From Cantharellus purpuraceus (taxonomy: Eukaryota > Basidiomycota > Agaricomycetes > Cantharellales > Hydnaceae): a stretch of 64,000 bases of DNA. This document shows, one piece after another, positions 12,080 through 22,875 of this stretch. Location: NCBI GenBank assembly GCA_025174535.1, contig JALBUN010000009.1, positions 1,302,001 to 1,366,000 of the forward strand, read 5' to 3'. The translations under genes were made by a program, and so were the position numbers. The notes below the pieces were generated by a model that was not told the DNA's origin, did no database searches, and worked only from the letters and a program-made list of their open reading frames with translations. Each line of letters begins with the position of its first letter. The stretch's first letter is position 1.

Positions 12080-13106
12080 TTATTCCCTTTTGCCAACACG
12101 ACCACGTTTTTCGGCCCGAGCGTTGGCATGAAGCGTGGTGCTGATGTCTTTACCAAATTTCCAGGCGATCAGGCTGGGGAAGAGGATCCAGAGACTAGGA
12201 TGGGAGAGATGACTTCAAGTCAGGGACGATGGAAGAAAAGGGAATGATGGATGGTGTATGCATGAGACCCAGAGGCAGGTACGTACCCGTTGGGAAGAAC
12301 CCAGAGAAGTAAGAGATCAGGGAGCGAGTTGTGTCCAATAGAGCACCATCCACAGTAGTATTCTTGCGTCCAATAGAGAATTGTCTGTGGCGATTAATCC
12401 ACGTAGAGGTGTCAGTGTACTAGCGCGGTGGAATACAATTTATTGTTGGTTACCTTGCTGAGTGTCATGACGATGGACGCGAATCCAATGACGGGTGCTG
12501 CAGGCGAGCCCACGATGTTGGCCAGGTATACGTAATACAACTAAGAGAACAGCTCAATACCAGTCGTCGTATCAAGATGAAGACGACGCACGTTGAAAAT
12601 CGTCTCGACGACGTTAAGGAACGCTTTCCAAAGAAACCATAGTAAGTATTTCAACAATTCTCAAGTCATAGAGCGTACACTGTGCATTTGTGAAACCATC
12701 GTTTTCCTCCAAAGCCCTTACACCATACACCTAACGACGCGTGACGCATAATAAGGCAGCCGCACAACACAAAAGACATGGTACGACGCACGTAGTCCAC
12801 CTCCTGGTACAGAGCATACGGCGACCATATCCAATGTAGATCGCCTCCTTTCATGGACCGCGGTCTGTGCGTACATCAGCGTCTTGTGATCCGCGGGTCA
12901 TGATCAAGGGCTCAAAGCCTCAAAGACCTCTAAGGAAAAAAAAAACCGCACCTCATGAAGCAATACCTACAAATCAGTGTGGATTGATCAACACTTTATC
13001 ACTCTTTCACAATGCAAACCGCGTGCGTAACGTACCCGGCGTCCCACAGAATCACGGGCGCCGTAAGAACAAACCATGCTGTTATAAGCTTGTACGCCAG
13101 AGACAT
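12080..13106 (-). CDS. EXPERA / emopamil-binding-type membrane protein
   Basis: Eight short exons on the minus strand give about 180 residues. Start ATG at 13106: MSLAYKLITAWF, TAPVILWDAG, then YCFMRPRSM, GGDLHWIWSPYALYQEVDY, VYGVRALEENDGFTNAQ, SFLNVVETIFN, LYYVYLANIVGSP, TILYWTQEYYCGWCSIGHN and a C-terminus ending RGRVGKRE before TAA at 12082-12080. All introns follow GT-AG. The order of four hydrophobic segments with the GGDLHWIW, E-T-I-F-N and QEYYCG blocks fits the EXPERA/EBP fold (sterol isomerase, TM6SF and sigma-2 receptor relatives), usually in the ER. I infer a role in sterol or lipid handling; the exact reaction is not evident. Because exons are so short, no single open frame reveals this gene. 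Confidence 0.85.
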
Positions 13107-13373
13107 TTTGTTGTTTGAAATTGGTTTTTAAGAGCGGGCGTGGGTGTGTTCAAATCTTTGTGTGGGCTGGGAAGGGCTTGATAATGCCCGGTTGATTCGG
13201 CTGCCAGTCACTACTGCGGGATGGTCACGGTGTCACATCTTGGACACGAAGGTCGCACACCTTGCGGTTGCATGCTATGAGTTAGATTTAACTGGTGTTC
13301 TTGCTATTAGAGTCTGTACAGTATGATCGTGTGGTGTCATAATACATGAGTGAACTATACTGAACAGACAGAA

Positions 13374-13408
13374 CCTCAGTCGCTATGTAGGATATATACG
13401 ACTGAGGA
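13374..13408. repeat. CTCAGT-type hairpin
   Basis: CCTCAGTCG and CGACTGAGG form a perfect 9-bp stem around a 15-17 base loop. It is one of several hairpins in the host islands sharing the CTCAGT stem. Confidence 0.6.
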
Positions 13409-13609
13409 AAAGAGAAATAACTGGCGGTCATGCTTAAGTATGTCTGCCAGTGTAGAGAATGGAAAATGGATATACCCGTGTCGACTAAATATAGTTGACA
13501 GTGGATCATGAAGTCCGCGTCATCCAAGTTTGGTTAACGCCCTGTGATATGTATGTGTATGCGTTCTACATTTCAACACTTGCCAATGTTAAGATAATCG
13601 GGCTAGACA

Positions 13610-13735
13610 AAGACTCAGTGAATAGGAAATTCACTGAGGTTAATATCCGGTAATCCTAGACAAAGACCACTATAAGCAAGCTACAATGCGAAAGGAGAAT
13701 TTTGCCCTTAGTGAATAGGAAATTCACTGAGGTAT
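13610..13735. repeat. Pair of CTCAGTGAAT hairpins
   Basis: Two copies about 90 bp apart of AGTGAAT-AGGA-AATTCACTGAGG (about 13616-13640 and 13710-13733), each able to fold on a stem of up to 10 bp with a 4-base loop. The first copy has the full CTCAGTGAAT arm. No gene is nearby on either side for several hundred bases. Confidence 0.55.
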
Positions 13736-13799
13736 CACGTAACGCGCGTATGACTGTATAGCACCAACTGGTCACGCGTTCCAGCTTGCCACTAAATCC

Positions 13800-14825
13800 C
13801 CTTAACAGTGAACTTGTATTTGTTATTTACTAATGACATCAGACAGTTACCTTCGGCATTACTGATTTCTTTTCACATTGAGCCACAGCTGTGTTGGAAG
13901 AGTAGACGTGGCAGTGTGACAAACCGTGTCACCCCGTGTCACGTATTTAAGAGAAGAGAATACAACGGTGGCAGGCAGCGCGACCGTGTACCTAGCATCT
14001 CGCAGCTTACAACACCCAAGTACGCAATTTGGTTACTGTTCAAAGCAACGCCTTTCTATTGTAAAGTTCACTGGCATCACCGTCGGGGCCCCGGAAGGCA
14101 CCACATCTACGTCAATCAATAGTAACTATTCTGGGTGAAAATCACCATAACAGGGAAGGGTATACTGAACACTGTCTGTCGTCTATGCGTGGCTGGCCAT
14201 GTGAAATTGACACGACGCGTATTCGAGAATCCGTATCTTGTTAATATCGTCATCATTCATGTCATTCATATAACGATCCGTATGGAATTTGAGGTGATTG
14301 TGGCGTCATTGCAGATACGAACGCAGGCACGTGCATCAGTTCTTTTGACAAGAGCACGTTCTTGCTCTCACTCTTTCCTCAGTAAAAAGATGCTTCCCTC
14401 CCCGCTACTCCCAAACCAAAACATCCTTTCAATGCTTGCGCGACTTCTGATGAATGGACTTATCAGAAGCTTATAGAGATCTGACTAGTATAAGTCTACG
14501 TAGTCTAATAAGTATGTGAATTTGTCGTTACAATGGATATAAACTCACCTCGGTTGTGGTTAGGGAAGCACAATACCAGCGCTAAAAGCGCCTAACTACC
14601 TCGACGGTATTCCGGCGTCTATCTCGTTAGGACGAGTCCCAACAGTGCTACTCGCATTGGGGTCACCCCACTATGGGGTCGGCATAATATATATCAAATG
14701 GTCTACGCAACTAGCATAGGCCGTCGTCACTCTTGCAGTCGCAGGATGTAAATGCAGATTACTTTTGCGCAGTAAGTACGAAGGGATAGCTAGAGTTATA
14801 AAACTACCAAAAAGCTAGATTAATA
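13800..14825. other. Intergenic, no gene supported
   Basis: ORFs of 104 and 113 codons occur (13808-14122, 14135-14476) without recognisable domains or convincing splice structure. 14560-14700 contains compact self-complementary stretches (AGCGCTAAAAGCGC; GGGGTCACCCC followed by ATGGGGTC) that could be structured RNA or a TE end; I cannot name it. Confidence 0.4.
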
Positions 14826-15359
14826 GGGCGTATATGGAACCAGCTTAAGCTGAAAACCCAGCTTTTTTGATGCTCCACCATAGTCCGAACTTGATCCGAC
14901 GCTTGTGACACCGCCAAATGCAAGCCGAACGGCATGGCATCCCATCGTAAGTGTGACTTGCGATGGACAGCCATGGCCGTGTTCATGAAGCCCTCTTCAT
15001 GCTCCTGGCCACTACTGCTGTGCCTCCTAAACCACCTCCCCAGTTGTCAGAATCTTCTGCTCTGTGCCTGAGTCTCCATTTAGGAGTTGTGAAGAGTCAC
15101 AAACAAAGACACGAGGCTGTTCAGCGGCTGGGGATGAGGGAGCTAAATAAGTATCAGGGTTATCGATCCTTTTGTCGTCCATGGTAGCTTCGCATCAGCG
15201 TGGTAGTGAGATTTGACACTCTTTTTGTACGGAGCTTCAAAGCGGCATGTGTGGAGCAACTGTGGAGCTCCACCAGAGCTTTGCGAACGCTCCACTGTAG
15301 CTTTTCCTGGGGCTATCATAGCTGGCGAAACTCGGCTTAAGTTGGTTTCATAAACGCCC
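14826..15359. mobile_element. MITE-2, 534-bp TIR element
   Basis: Ends are imperfect inverted repeats of about 27 bp: left GGGCGTATATGGAACCAG then CTTAAGC, right (reverse complement) GGGCGTTTATGAAACCAA then CTTAAGCC. TA flanks both ends (14824-14825 and 15360-15361). No transposase is encoded; the 74-codon ORF inside has no domain. The TA flank fits Tc1/mariner, and a TWA duplication (PIF/Harbinger) is an alternative because the outer flanks are TAATA and TAAT. Single copy in this window. Confidence 0.75.
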
Positions 15360-15390
15360 TAATGAGAAGAAAAGAATGCGAGTGTGGTAC

Positions 15391-15575
15391 AAACCTCAGT
15401 CTCGGGGGACGAAGACTGAGGAATGGGACATAAGAAAATTTAATCCTTTATCCCTCGCACGTCCTATTCAATCCAGTAGCGAGGCAGCACTCCAAAAATA
15501 GACACCTGTGGACTGTCGCGTATCCGGAAACGCACTCCTGCGATTCCTACAACAAGTATGAGGTAGCCCTACGAC
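15391..15575. repeat. Dispersed repeat with CTCAGT hairpin, copy 2
   Basis: Carries CCTCAGTC-TCGGGGGACGAA-GACTGAGG (15404-15431 region) in the same context (ACAAACCTCAG ... GACTGAGGAA) as 4226-4445, followed by a partly shared 150 bp (GTATCCxGxAACGC). No ORF. Confidence 0.45.
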
Positions 15576-15784
15576 AATCAAGAATGTCTCTCTGAAAGGG
15601 TATAATGTCAAAAATGTCCGGTTTCACCCTCGGCCGCCGCGGATGAGGCGCTGATATCGGTGACATATGTAGATCCGTATTCAGTCAACAGCAACTTCGG
15701 CTTTCCATAGCAAGCTGGTAAATTCGTGGTGCCGCGTTATCAGAATTTAAAACCATCACTCGCCCCTTTACCCCACGGGAACAT

Positions 15785-16124
15785 TGTTGGAGTATCGAGG
15801 CCGACGAACACGGAATCATAGTTGAGGTACCACACAGTTCAATAGGCGCAAATACATAGGCATAGCGGTCGAGTACGGCGATACTCATTTTATTTTGCCC
15901 ACCTGACTTGATAGTATATAAGTTCAATATCGTTCTATCGGACACTTCAGTTGATTGCTCCCCGCACAACTGAAGTGTACGTTCCATTTCATTCTCATAT
16001 GTCTAACTACATTAACCGTGAGCTCTGTCGTTATATATCTAGGTAGCTACTGAATCTACAGTTGATTGCTCCCCGCACAACTGAAGTTTATATATCTAGT
16101 CCCTCTTCACATCCATATCCTCCA
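15785..16124. mobile_element. Solo LTR-S, 340 bp, with AACAT target duplication
   Basis: Begins TGTTGGAGTATCGAGG and ends CATATCCTCCA; flanked on both sides by AACAT (15780-15784 and 16125-16129). TG...CA ends plus a 5-bp duplication define a solo LTR, most likely Ty1/copia. It contains two hairpins (ACACTTCAGTTG ... CAACTGAAGTGT, and CAGTTG ... CAACTG) with the loop ATTGCTCCCCGCA. A second copy of the same length lies at 22531-22870. Confidence 0.92.
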
Positions 16125-16129
16125 AACAT

Positions 16130-16682
16130 CACTGCGGAACACGGTAAGAATGTCCCGAATCTCGCCGGATTCTCCGCGAAGACTTTCGCAGATCATGGAC
16201 TAGGTAAGACGCAAAGGTGCAAAGGGTATAGGTCACGTTGGAGCTGGAATGTATTCAGGGTCCGCGTGTTTATATGACACAGGAGCCTGCTCAATAATAC
16301 TTATCCTGGGGCATGCTAAGGTGACTCGGACAAAGATTACCGTCGACAGTGCCATGCACATCAATACACTCTCCAACACGGTGTCTGCCAATGGAAGAGT
16401 AATACATTTCCCTAAGCCTGATGTCGTCAGTCCAGAGGTTACTGTACAAGTAGACATCATGTGAGTATTTTATTGCTGTGGAAAGAGTTGATCGAAATAC
16501 TCTTTCTCAAACCATGGATTCACTCCATGAATGTAATATGCATTTTACAATTCAAAGTATGCCCAAACAAAAACAAAGTAACTATGGTGAGTAGAGCAGT
16601 TGCATTGCCTTGCAATCGCCGTTGCGGATCCCAACACCTCAGGTACAAACATCCCGCGCATCCAGATGCAATTGACGTCAAG
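16130..16682 (+). other. Possible gene remnant, unassigned
   Basis: An open frame at 16249-16464 reads through VTRTKITVDSAMHINTLS and HFPKPDVVSPEVTVQVDIM, which looks protein-like, but there is no recognisable family, no flanking exon chain and no clear start. The LTR-S insertion just upstream may have broken a gene here. It could equally be noncoding sequence 3' of the UbiA gene. Confidence 0.25.
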
Positions 16683-18055
16683 TTAGTATATCCTCTGGAA
16701 GAGTTGTGTAAAGTCGTTGTGCGTGATAGTTTCGAAATGGCTTCGTCTTACTGCAGGAAGGAGATGTAATGCCGTCAACCACACCTGCAGAAACAGTACA
16801 CCACCTCTCGAGTCAGTGGGTCTAACGGCGAATCGGCAGTATACAAAGACTGACATTATAGATGAGGTAAGACATCTCATCTTCCTTGGTAGCCCTGAGG
16901 AGGCAGACTCTAACACCCGCTATCGCAGTGAGAATAAAAAACGGAAAAGATACGTAGATTTCCAGTTCCCATATCGCTGTGAGGGTTATTCCCCATGCCA
17001 TGAGGGCGATAGGGAATAGGATACGCGAGGCGCGTGGAGCCATAATGGGCACAGTAATGTTTCCTTGCAGACGATCACCGTGCTGGTCTGCGAAATCTTG
17101 GGCCCAGCCTGTAGTCAAGATGATGAGGCTACTGATGGCAGCAGCAGTATAGGAGATGTCATCTAGAGGAACAACGTTGGCTGCATGACACCAGTCACAT
17201 GAATTCGTGGCTTGACCAATAATGAAGAGGTGAAGACGAACCCATAACGGCTGCTGCACCCAATTCCAAGGACCCGTAACCTAGCGCGTTCAGGAATTGC
17301 TTCGCAACCCATGTGGAGTGCAGTCCACCTTCGTTGTAAGACCATGACAGGAGGAGGAAGAGCACACTGAACCCCAGGACACCATATATTACGGATACAG
17401 CAAAACAAATAGGGACAAGGGCCAAACTAAGCGTCCTGGCTACTGGGACGGTGATGCGTCCGGAAGGGATCGGGCGCCATGGCTTATTCAGACCTATGTG
17501 CGAACATGAACACACCGTGATCTGTGTGGATGTATATATATTCGAGCCTACCATCTTCGTGTGGGGAAAGGTACTGGTTAGGGATACAGGTCTTGAGCAG
17601 GTGGAGCCAGATCCAGAATACGACGTGGGGCAGGCGCGACAAAGAGATATACGGAGCGGCCCCAAGAGCGAAGAGCAACTGGAGAGGATAGAAACTGAGA
17701 ATTTTTGAGGGGGGGAGTCAGAGGAAATAACACTGACAACGGGAGCAACTATCGTCTTGAAATCAGATCTTGTGAACAGGTACAGGGTTTCCAAGTGAAA
17801 GTACAAGGTTGAGGCTTTCGAGGAGCGTCGATGGGCTACTCTAGGGAAGGACGGGGAAAGGGACTGACCAACGTTATACAGAAGTGCTTTCTTTGAGAAG
17901 AACATCGTGGAGGGGAGCGTCTTTGAAGAGAACATGTTGGGGGGAAGAAGGGGGAGTGGTATAGCTAGAGGAGGGGAAGTGGCATAGTATGTCTGGGTCA
18001 ATGAACTTTTAAAGCCAAGGGACGTCGCTGCGAAGGTCGCTAGATAGGTTAGCAT
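16683..18055 (-). CDS. UbiA-family prenyltransferase
   Basis: Minus-strand gene of about six exons, roughly 320 residues depending on the start (ATG at 18055; an internal ATG near 17935 is possible). Order seen: LETLYLFTRSDFKTIVAPV; an intron; LLFALGAAPYISLSRLPHVVFWIWLHLLKTC; the first polar motif PNQYLSPHEDG-LNKPWRPIPSGRI; hydrophobic helices; SWSYNEGGLHSTWVAK and FLNALGYGSLELGA; then the second Asp motif QDFADQHGDRLQG; more helices; a last exon VWLTALHLLPAV ending QLFQRIY. The family transfers prenyl groups to aromatic or other acceptors in membranes, with Mg2+ held by the two Asp-rich motifs. This subgroup is common in agaricomycetes, often with terpenoid genes; the acceptor is unknown. 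The TPK gene starts 700 bp away in the divergent direction. Confidence 0.87.
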
Positions 18056-18761
18056 GCTAATCGACCCCGATTAAAATTTACGGCACGACAAAGGAAGCCA
18101 GTGCCGCACTTGGGTGGCATGCATGTGCGTGAGGGGTAGATCCGTGTCAGATAATCAAGTGAAATGCACCTTGTGGTAGTATTTGTCGGATATGACCATG
18201 TTATCAGGAAAAACGTCGCCATAATATCCTCATAAAATCCCTAGATCACGTGTAGTACGGTGCTGTGCTAGGGCTGTTACACTCTTACGTCCTTGACAAA
18301 CCTGGTGTGCCCGCCAGTCAAGCGAGTTATTCATGCTAAGTCCGCGAGCCTGAGAAGAGGGGGCAGCGCGCCAAATTCAAACTGGTCAGGATCGATAACA
18401 GCTTGAGTTGACAAGTTCCAGGGTGCAAATTCCAGGGTACACATACAACAAAGGAGGGGAAGATGCTGAGACTTAGCAGACCTTAGATTTGTAGAATGCC
18501 CCCAAACAGCACCATGTGGAAGCCTGAGCTCTGGTGGTTTAACTTTCATCGGTCAGAGGTCGTGGCAGGCGTGCAGGAACTCGAAGCTAAGAAGAGCGCT
18601 CGTATCGTGATCGACGACGTGACCGGTGACTATTACCACATCTGGACGGTAGCCATACAACAAGCCCTCCAGGTTCTTCGCGCATAACATTAAACCCTAA
18701 CTCTAAAGTGACTTTCGTCCAAATCTGAATCACAAGCCTAAGTGTATTAAGTGTATTAATT
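18056..18761. promoter_or_regulatory. Divergent intergenic region between UbiA and TPK genes
   Basis: Holds the upstream regions of both divergent genes. A 63-codon ORF at 18496-18687 (ending IVIDDVTGDYYHIWTVAIQQALQ) is unassigned and may be a chance frame or an upstream ORF. No thiamine-pyrophosphate riboswitch was recognised by eye in this region. Confidence 0.35.
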
Positions 18762-19835
18762 ATGACTTCTCCAAAAATGTGGGACCCCACGTTTCTGTCA
18801 GCTGTCCCCAGTGGCGACAGCAAGGTGAAGATAGCTTTGATTGTGCTCAACCAACCTTTCAAAGAGGACCTTTTGCTGCGGTTGTGGTACTCTGGTACGT
18901 GTTTGTCACGAGGTCATGTGAATTATAATAAGGCGGTGCCTTCTAGCATCTTGGCGAGCATGTGCGGATGGAGGAGCTAATCGCTTATATGATCTTTTTT
19001 TCAATGAGGAGAAGCGAATCGCGTGCGTGACTATAATAGGGTATTCGTTCTCTTTCTTGATTGTAACGCGTACGTGTAGGTTCCTTCCAGACCTTATCAA
19101 GGGCGATTTTGACTCTATCCGGGAGGACGTCAAGGCATACTATTCGAGCAAGGTCCGTGATCTATCAACTCTCAATTTTCTCATTCCCGCTTAACCTATG
19201 AATGTAGGGCGTCAAGATTATTTATGTATCTGACCAAGACTCCACGGACCTGCAAAAGTGCTTATACAGTCTCTCTGAACTTGAAACGTCGTTGTGCCTT
19301 GAACAGGTATTCGTCTCAATTGTGGATTACTTGACGTCCCTTGACGGTCTCTTCTCAGTACACCGTACTTTTACTTGGTGGACTGTCTGGTCGCCTTGAT
19401 CAAACTGTCCACACCCTGTCTTTCTTGCATAAGCTTCGCAAAACTCGCGACTATATCTACGTGGTGACTGAAGAAAATGTGGGATGGGTCCTAGACGCCG
19501 TGGGTTCCTCCATTTATAAAAGATTAGCCCGTATTGAGGAGAGACAGGGCGAGCACACCATCCGTATCGATCTCGAAAGGCTGGGACCCACTTGCGGCTT
19601 GCTTCCAGTAGGCGTCAACGAAACCATTCTTTCTACGCGTGGGCTAAGATGGAACTTGAGTACGACCAGCTTTAAATTGCCTTTCAGAAGTCCTAATTGA
19701 TTTGCGACAGCCGATGCCACGTCGTCATTCGATGGTCTTATTTCGACATCAAATCATGTCGTCTCATCAGAAGTATGGGTCAAGACAAGCCACCCTATCT
19801 GGTGGTGTGTTGAGCGCCGAAGCGCACGCCAATAG
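18762..19835 (+). CDS. THI80: Thiamine pyrophosphokinase
   Basis: Makes thiamine diphosphate from thiamine and ATP; cytosolic, usually a homodimer. Seven exons with short introns give about 250 residues, normal for the fungal enzyme. ATG at 18762 opens MTSPKMWDP; then [24 protein letters not shown] (first catalytic block); [16 protein letters not shown] (Mg/nucleotide Asp residues); [34 protein letters not shown]; and the C-terminal thiamine-binding half [41 protein letters not shown] and [11 protein letters not shown]. Reading GEHTIRI next to WVLDA needs a 48-bp intron (19498-19545); read-through stays open, so an alternative longer form is possible. All core motifs are intact. Confidence 0.93.
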
Positions 19836-20814
19836 TCATGTATGTCGGAAAACCTTGTATAGCTTCCCCTTTGACCGGTTTGATGATTTCAGCTGCATAG
19901 CCGTGCCTCGCGGTCTATTGGATGGCACTAGTGACGCGCACAGAGCAGCGCCCAGCCAGATGGAGAGGTCAAGGATCGACATGATGTACGTAATAGTAGG
20001 AATAACGTACTAAAGTGACAATGACAGGTTGATGTTAAGATTAATTGCACTCGGCGCCAATGTCTATGTATTATGCCCTGTTCGTTGTATCATAATGCCT
20101 TACGCCCCTGCTGCACTCCAGCATCATCTTTGATAGGGATAGATTGATGCAAGATAACGGACACGTCAAGATCTGATCCGGGTTGAATTCCGTAGCCAGC
20201 AATGTACTTATGGTGTATGACAGTTATGACAGTTATTCATGCAATAAGCGTTTTTGAACTCGGCGAGTCGTCGAGAGAGAGAAGGCATCATTTTGCACCA
20301 GGATTTGTGGTCAAGAACGATATTTACTCATGTATGCAAGGCAATACAGACCCTGCGATGGCTTCCGGAATTTATGTGTCCGGAAACAATAGCTGGTTGA
20401 CTCATAAACTGCCACATGAATGGGCGCATTTGACCATGCAGATAATCGCTTATAATCAGCTTTTCAAATTGGTTTTCTCCATGTCAGCATTGCAACTTGC
20501 GATCTAAGTGGAGTGAGTTCCTTGATCAGTGTACCATAGAATTTGATTTCACCCCCTGGCTTAGGCCAGGCTGATTGTCAGGCGTTACACTAATTGGAGC
20601 TCGTAGAGTCGTTGCACCGGTCGTTACCCTGTAGCATTTCGACACTAACTAAAGGGAGAACAAAGGGAGGGATTTCTCAATGTTGAAGAGTCGAAGCACG
20701 ATGAAGCAAACCAAGATGGGTCGGTAACAAACTATCATGCACCGTCCTTTCCCTGCAGGGAAGAAAACCACTCTCGACCATCCTCATACAAACACCGGAA
20801 TTCCCTTCCTCCCA
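19836..20814. other. Intergenic, no gene supported
   Basis: A 101-codon ORF (20202-20507) and others lack domains. Lies between the ends of the TPK and NmrA-like genes. Confidence 0.4.
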
Positions 20815-21009
20815 TCACCGCTTTCCCCTCACCAAGTCCAGCAAGCTGACATTATTCCAATTCTTCTCTCGTGTATTCTTCCTCCCCTTCTTGCGCGCCC
20901 ATTCCTCGAATGTGAGCATCCCAGGATGGAGCGCGCGGCACTGCGCAAGACGGGACTCATAGCTCTCGTCTCCCTCCATCGCGCTCCGTACTTTGTGCAC
21001 TCGTTCCAT
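20815..21009 (-). CDS. Small hypothetical ORF, doubtful
   Basis: An ATG-started frame of 64 codons reads MERVHKVRSAMEGDESY, then RALHPGMLTFEEWARKKGRK and SLLDLVRGKR. The hydrophilic, helix-rich composition looks more protein-like than most frames nearby, and it follows the NmrA-like gene on the same strand by about 50 bp. No family recognised. It could be a 3' UTR ORF or a terminal exon of an unrecognised gene. Confidence 0.3.
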   Translation of the reverse strand: MERVHKVRSAMEGDESYESRLAQCRALHPGMLTFEEWARKKGRKNTREKNWNNVSLLDLVRGKR

Positions 21010-21060
21010 GTCTACTATGCTAAAGTGCAGGAAAAACAAAGCAATGAGGCGCTTTTGAAA

Positions 21061-22177
21061 TCAGAATTGTGGTGGAAATGCCCACAGTGCTTTTACGTGA
21101 GAGTTGATGGCTAACAGGCCCTTTGCGACGAAAGCAGGGACACCGGGTAGCGGATTGCCTGAACCGCGTTGGTAAGCTTCATTCCACCCCCGTGAGGTCA
21201 GCACATCCCCAATGACAGATATGGCGTGTGAGACATGTTGATCTGGGGCCTGGTCATACGCACAAGGCGAATGCGTAAGACAGCAATCACATTGTTATGG
21301 TGGGTAGGCCCTGAAATGCTGGGAATATGCGACGTACCTCGAAGACGGCACGTGCAATATGACCGATATCATCAGCTGCCTGAGATGAATAGAATGAGAA
21401 GGGGTGGTGTTAAGTAACAGGGGAAAATTAATGTTTACAATTAACTGCACTTTTGTTTCGGGCTTGAGACCACAGCGCAAAACTGTAGAAGTTATTGTCC
21501 CAATCGAGCCATTAAAATTCTCCATGAAGAATCCAGGCCGCAGGAACCTGAAACGTTGTATATTAGATATACATGTTTTAGCTAAGAATACGCAAGTTGA
21601 TACACGAGGGATGATGGCTTACGTCCAAGGAAGGCCCTCTAGTAAACGTATATGTCGTTCAATTTTGATCTTGGCAGCACGGGTACGGTTTAGGGTGTAC
21701 TCATCGTCAAATGATTGTCCGCCACGTTCAAAGGAGGAGAATATGAAGTGTTGAATTTTGAACTCATGGGCCAAGTCGGCGACCAACTAAGTCGGACGGC
21801 GGTGTGAAGAAGTGTGAAGAGTTGCAGTCAAGTGATAAGACATTTGGGGCAACACGCACGATGCCTTGTTTTTCCTCCCCCGTGGCGTCAGCGCCAAGGC
21901 CGGGAAATGCCAACACTAATAACACGCCCCATATTTTCCCATCACCCTGTGCTGCATCTTGAAACACCTTCCGGACTGAGTCAGGTACGTCGAGGTTTGC
22001 TTGCACAATCTGCACCCTCCCTGATAACGATGCTAGAACCTTAGCAGCTGGTGATGAGGCATTGCGCGTCAAGGCTAAGATACGAAATTCGTTATTCGCC
22101 GCGACGGCGGAGCGGATGAACGCGCTGCCTTGCTTTCCTGTTGCGCCGACAACTAATATGGTTTGTACGGTCGACAT
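21061..22177 (-). CDS. NmrA-like NAD(P)-binding protein
   Basis: Five exons on minus give about 275 residues. ATG at 22177: MSTVQTILVVGATGKQGSAF holds the Rossmann GxxGxxG with the extra KQG typical of NmrA/HSCARG relatives. Then RILALTRNASSPAAKVLA (second strand, NADP-type Arg), VQIVQANLDVPDSV, and after the first intron LVADLAHEFKIQHFIFSSFERGG, IERHIRLLEGLPW, FLRPGFFMENF (the conserved R-P-x-F-F-M-E-N-F), ADDIGHIARAVFE and ISVIGDVLTSRGWNEAY; ends WAFPPQF. The family includes redox-sensing regulators and oxidoreductases of the atypical SDR group; no strict catalytic Tyr-x3-Lys is apparent, so a sensor role is as likely as catalysis. Confidence 0.88.
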
Positions 22178-22530
22178 TTTGTGGAGCTGAGTTTCAATCT
22201 GTCGGCAGTGATCGACCGATCAGCGATGGCTGGGTGCTCTCTTAACGCCTCGAACGGGAGTGAGTGGGTAAGTCAATTCTTCAAAGTCGTTCTTCTTCCT
22301 CTAGAAATCTATGATGTTTATACTAAACTAGCTTTCCTATCTAAGGCTATGAGTAAAAATAAAGAACTAATTATAACTGTGGATAGGGAGGTGTATTTAT
22401 TGACGCATGGAGCGATAAATAGACATGTTTCAGGTTTGTGCTCAGTTGAGCGGGCACGTGATTTAGGTTTCGAGTCAGGTGATGTTTGTTCACCTTACAA
22501 CGGAGTCACGCAACAGGGGAAAGTGATATG

Positions 22531-22870
22531 TGTTGGAGTATCGAGGCCGACGAACACGGAAGCATAGTTGAGGTACCACACAGTTCAACAGGCGCAAATA
22601 CATAGGCATAGCGGTCGAGTACGGCGATACTCATTTTATTTTGCCCACCTGACTTGATAGTATATAAGTTCAATATCGTTCTATCGGACACTTCAGTTGA
22701 TTGCTCCCCGCACAACTGAAGTGTACGTTCCATTTCATTCTCATATGTCTAACTACATTAACCGTGAGCTCTGTAGTTATATATCTAGGTAGCTACTGAA
22801 TCTATAGTTGATTGCTCCCCGCACAACTGAAGTTTATATATCTAGTCCCTCTTCACATCCATATCTTCCA
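22531..22870. mobile_element. Solo LTR-S, 340 bp, with ATATG target duplication
   Basis: Same ends and length as 15785-16124, nearly identical by eye. Flanked by ATATG at 22526-22530 and 22871-22875. Lies about 350 bp upstream of the NmrA-like start, so it could affect that promoter. Confidence 0.92.
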
Positions 22871-22875
22871 ATATG

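Noticed and set aside
14560..14700. Compact self-complementary stretch as a possible tRNA or small nuclear RNA
   Set aside because: No cloverleaf, no T-loop or anticodon-loop consensus and no promoter boxes could be found by eye.
15685..15987. Minus-strand ORF MERTLQLCGEQSTE (also at 22506-22733)
   Set aside because: Lies within and across LTR-S; the two copies match because the LTR is repeated, not because a protein is conserved.
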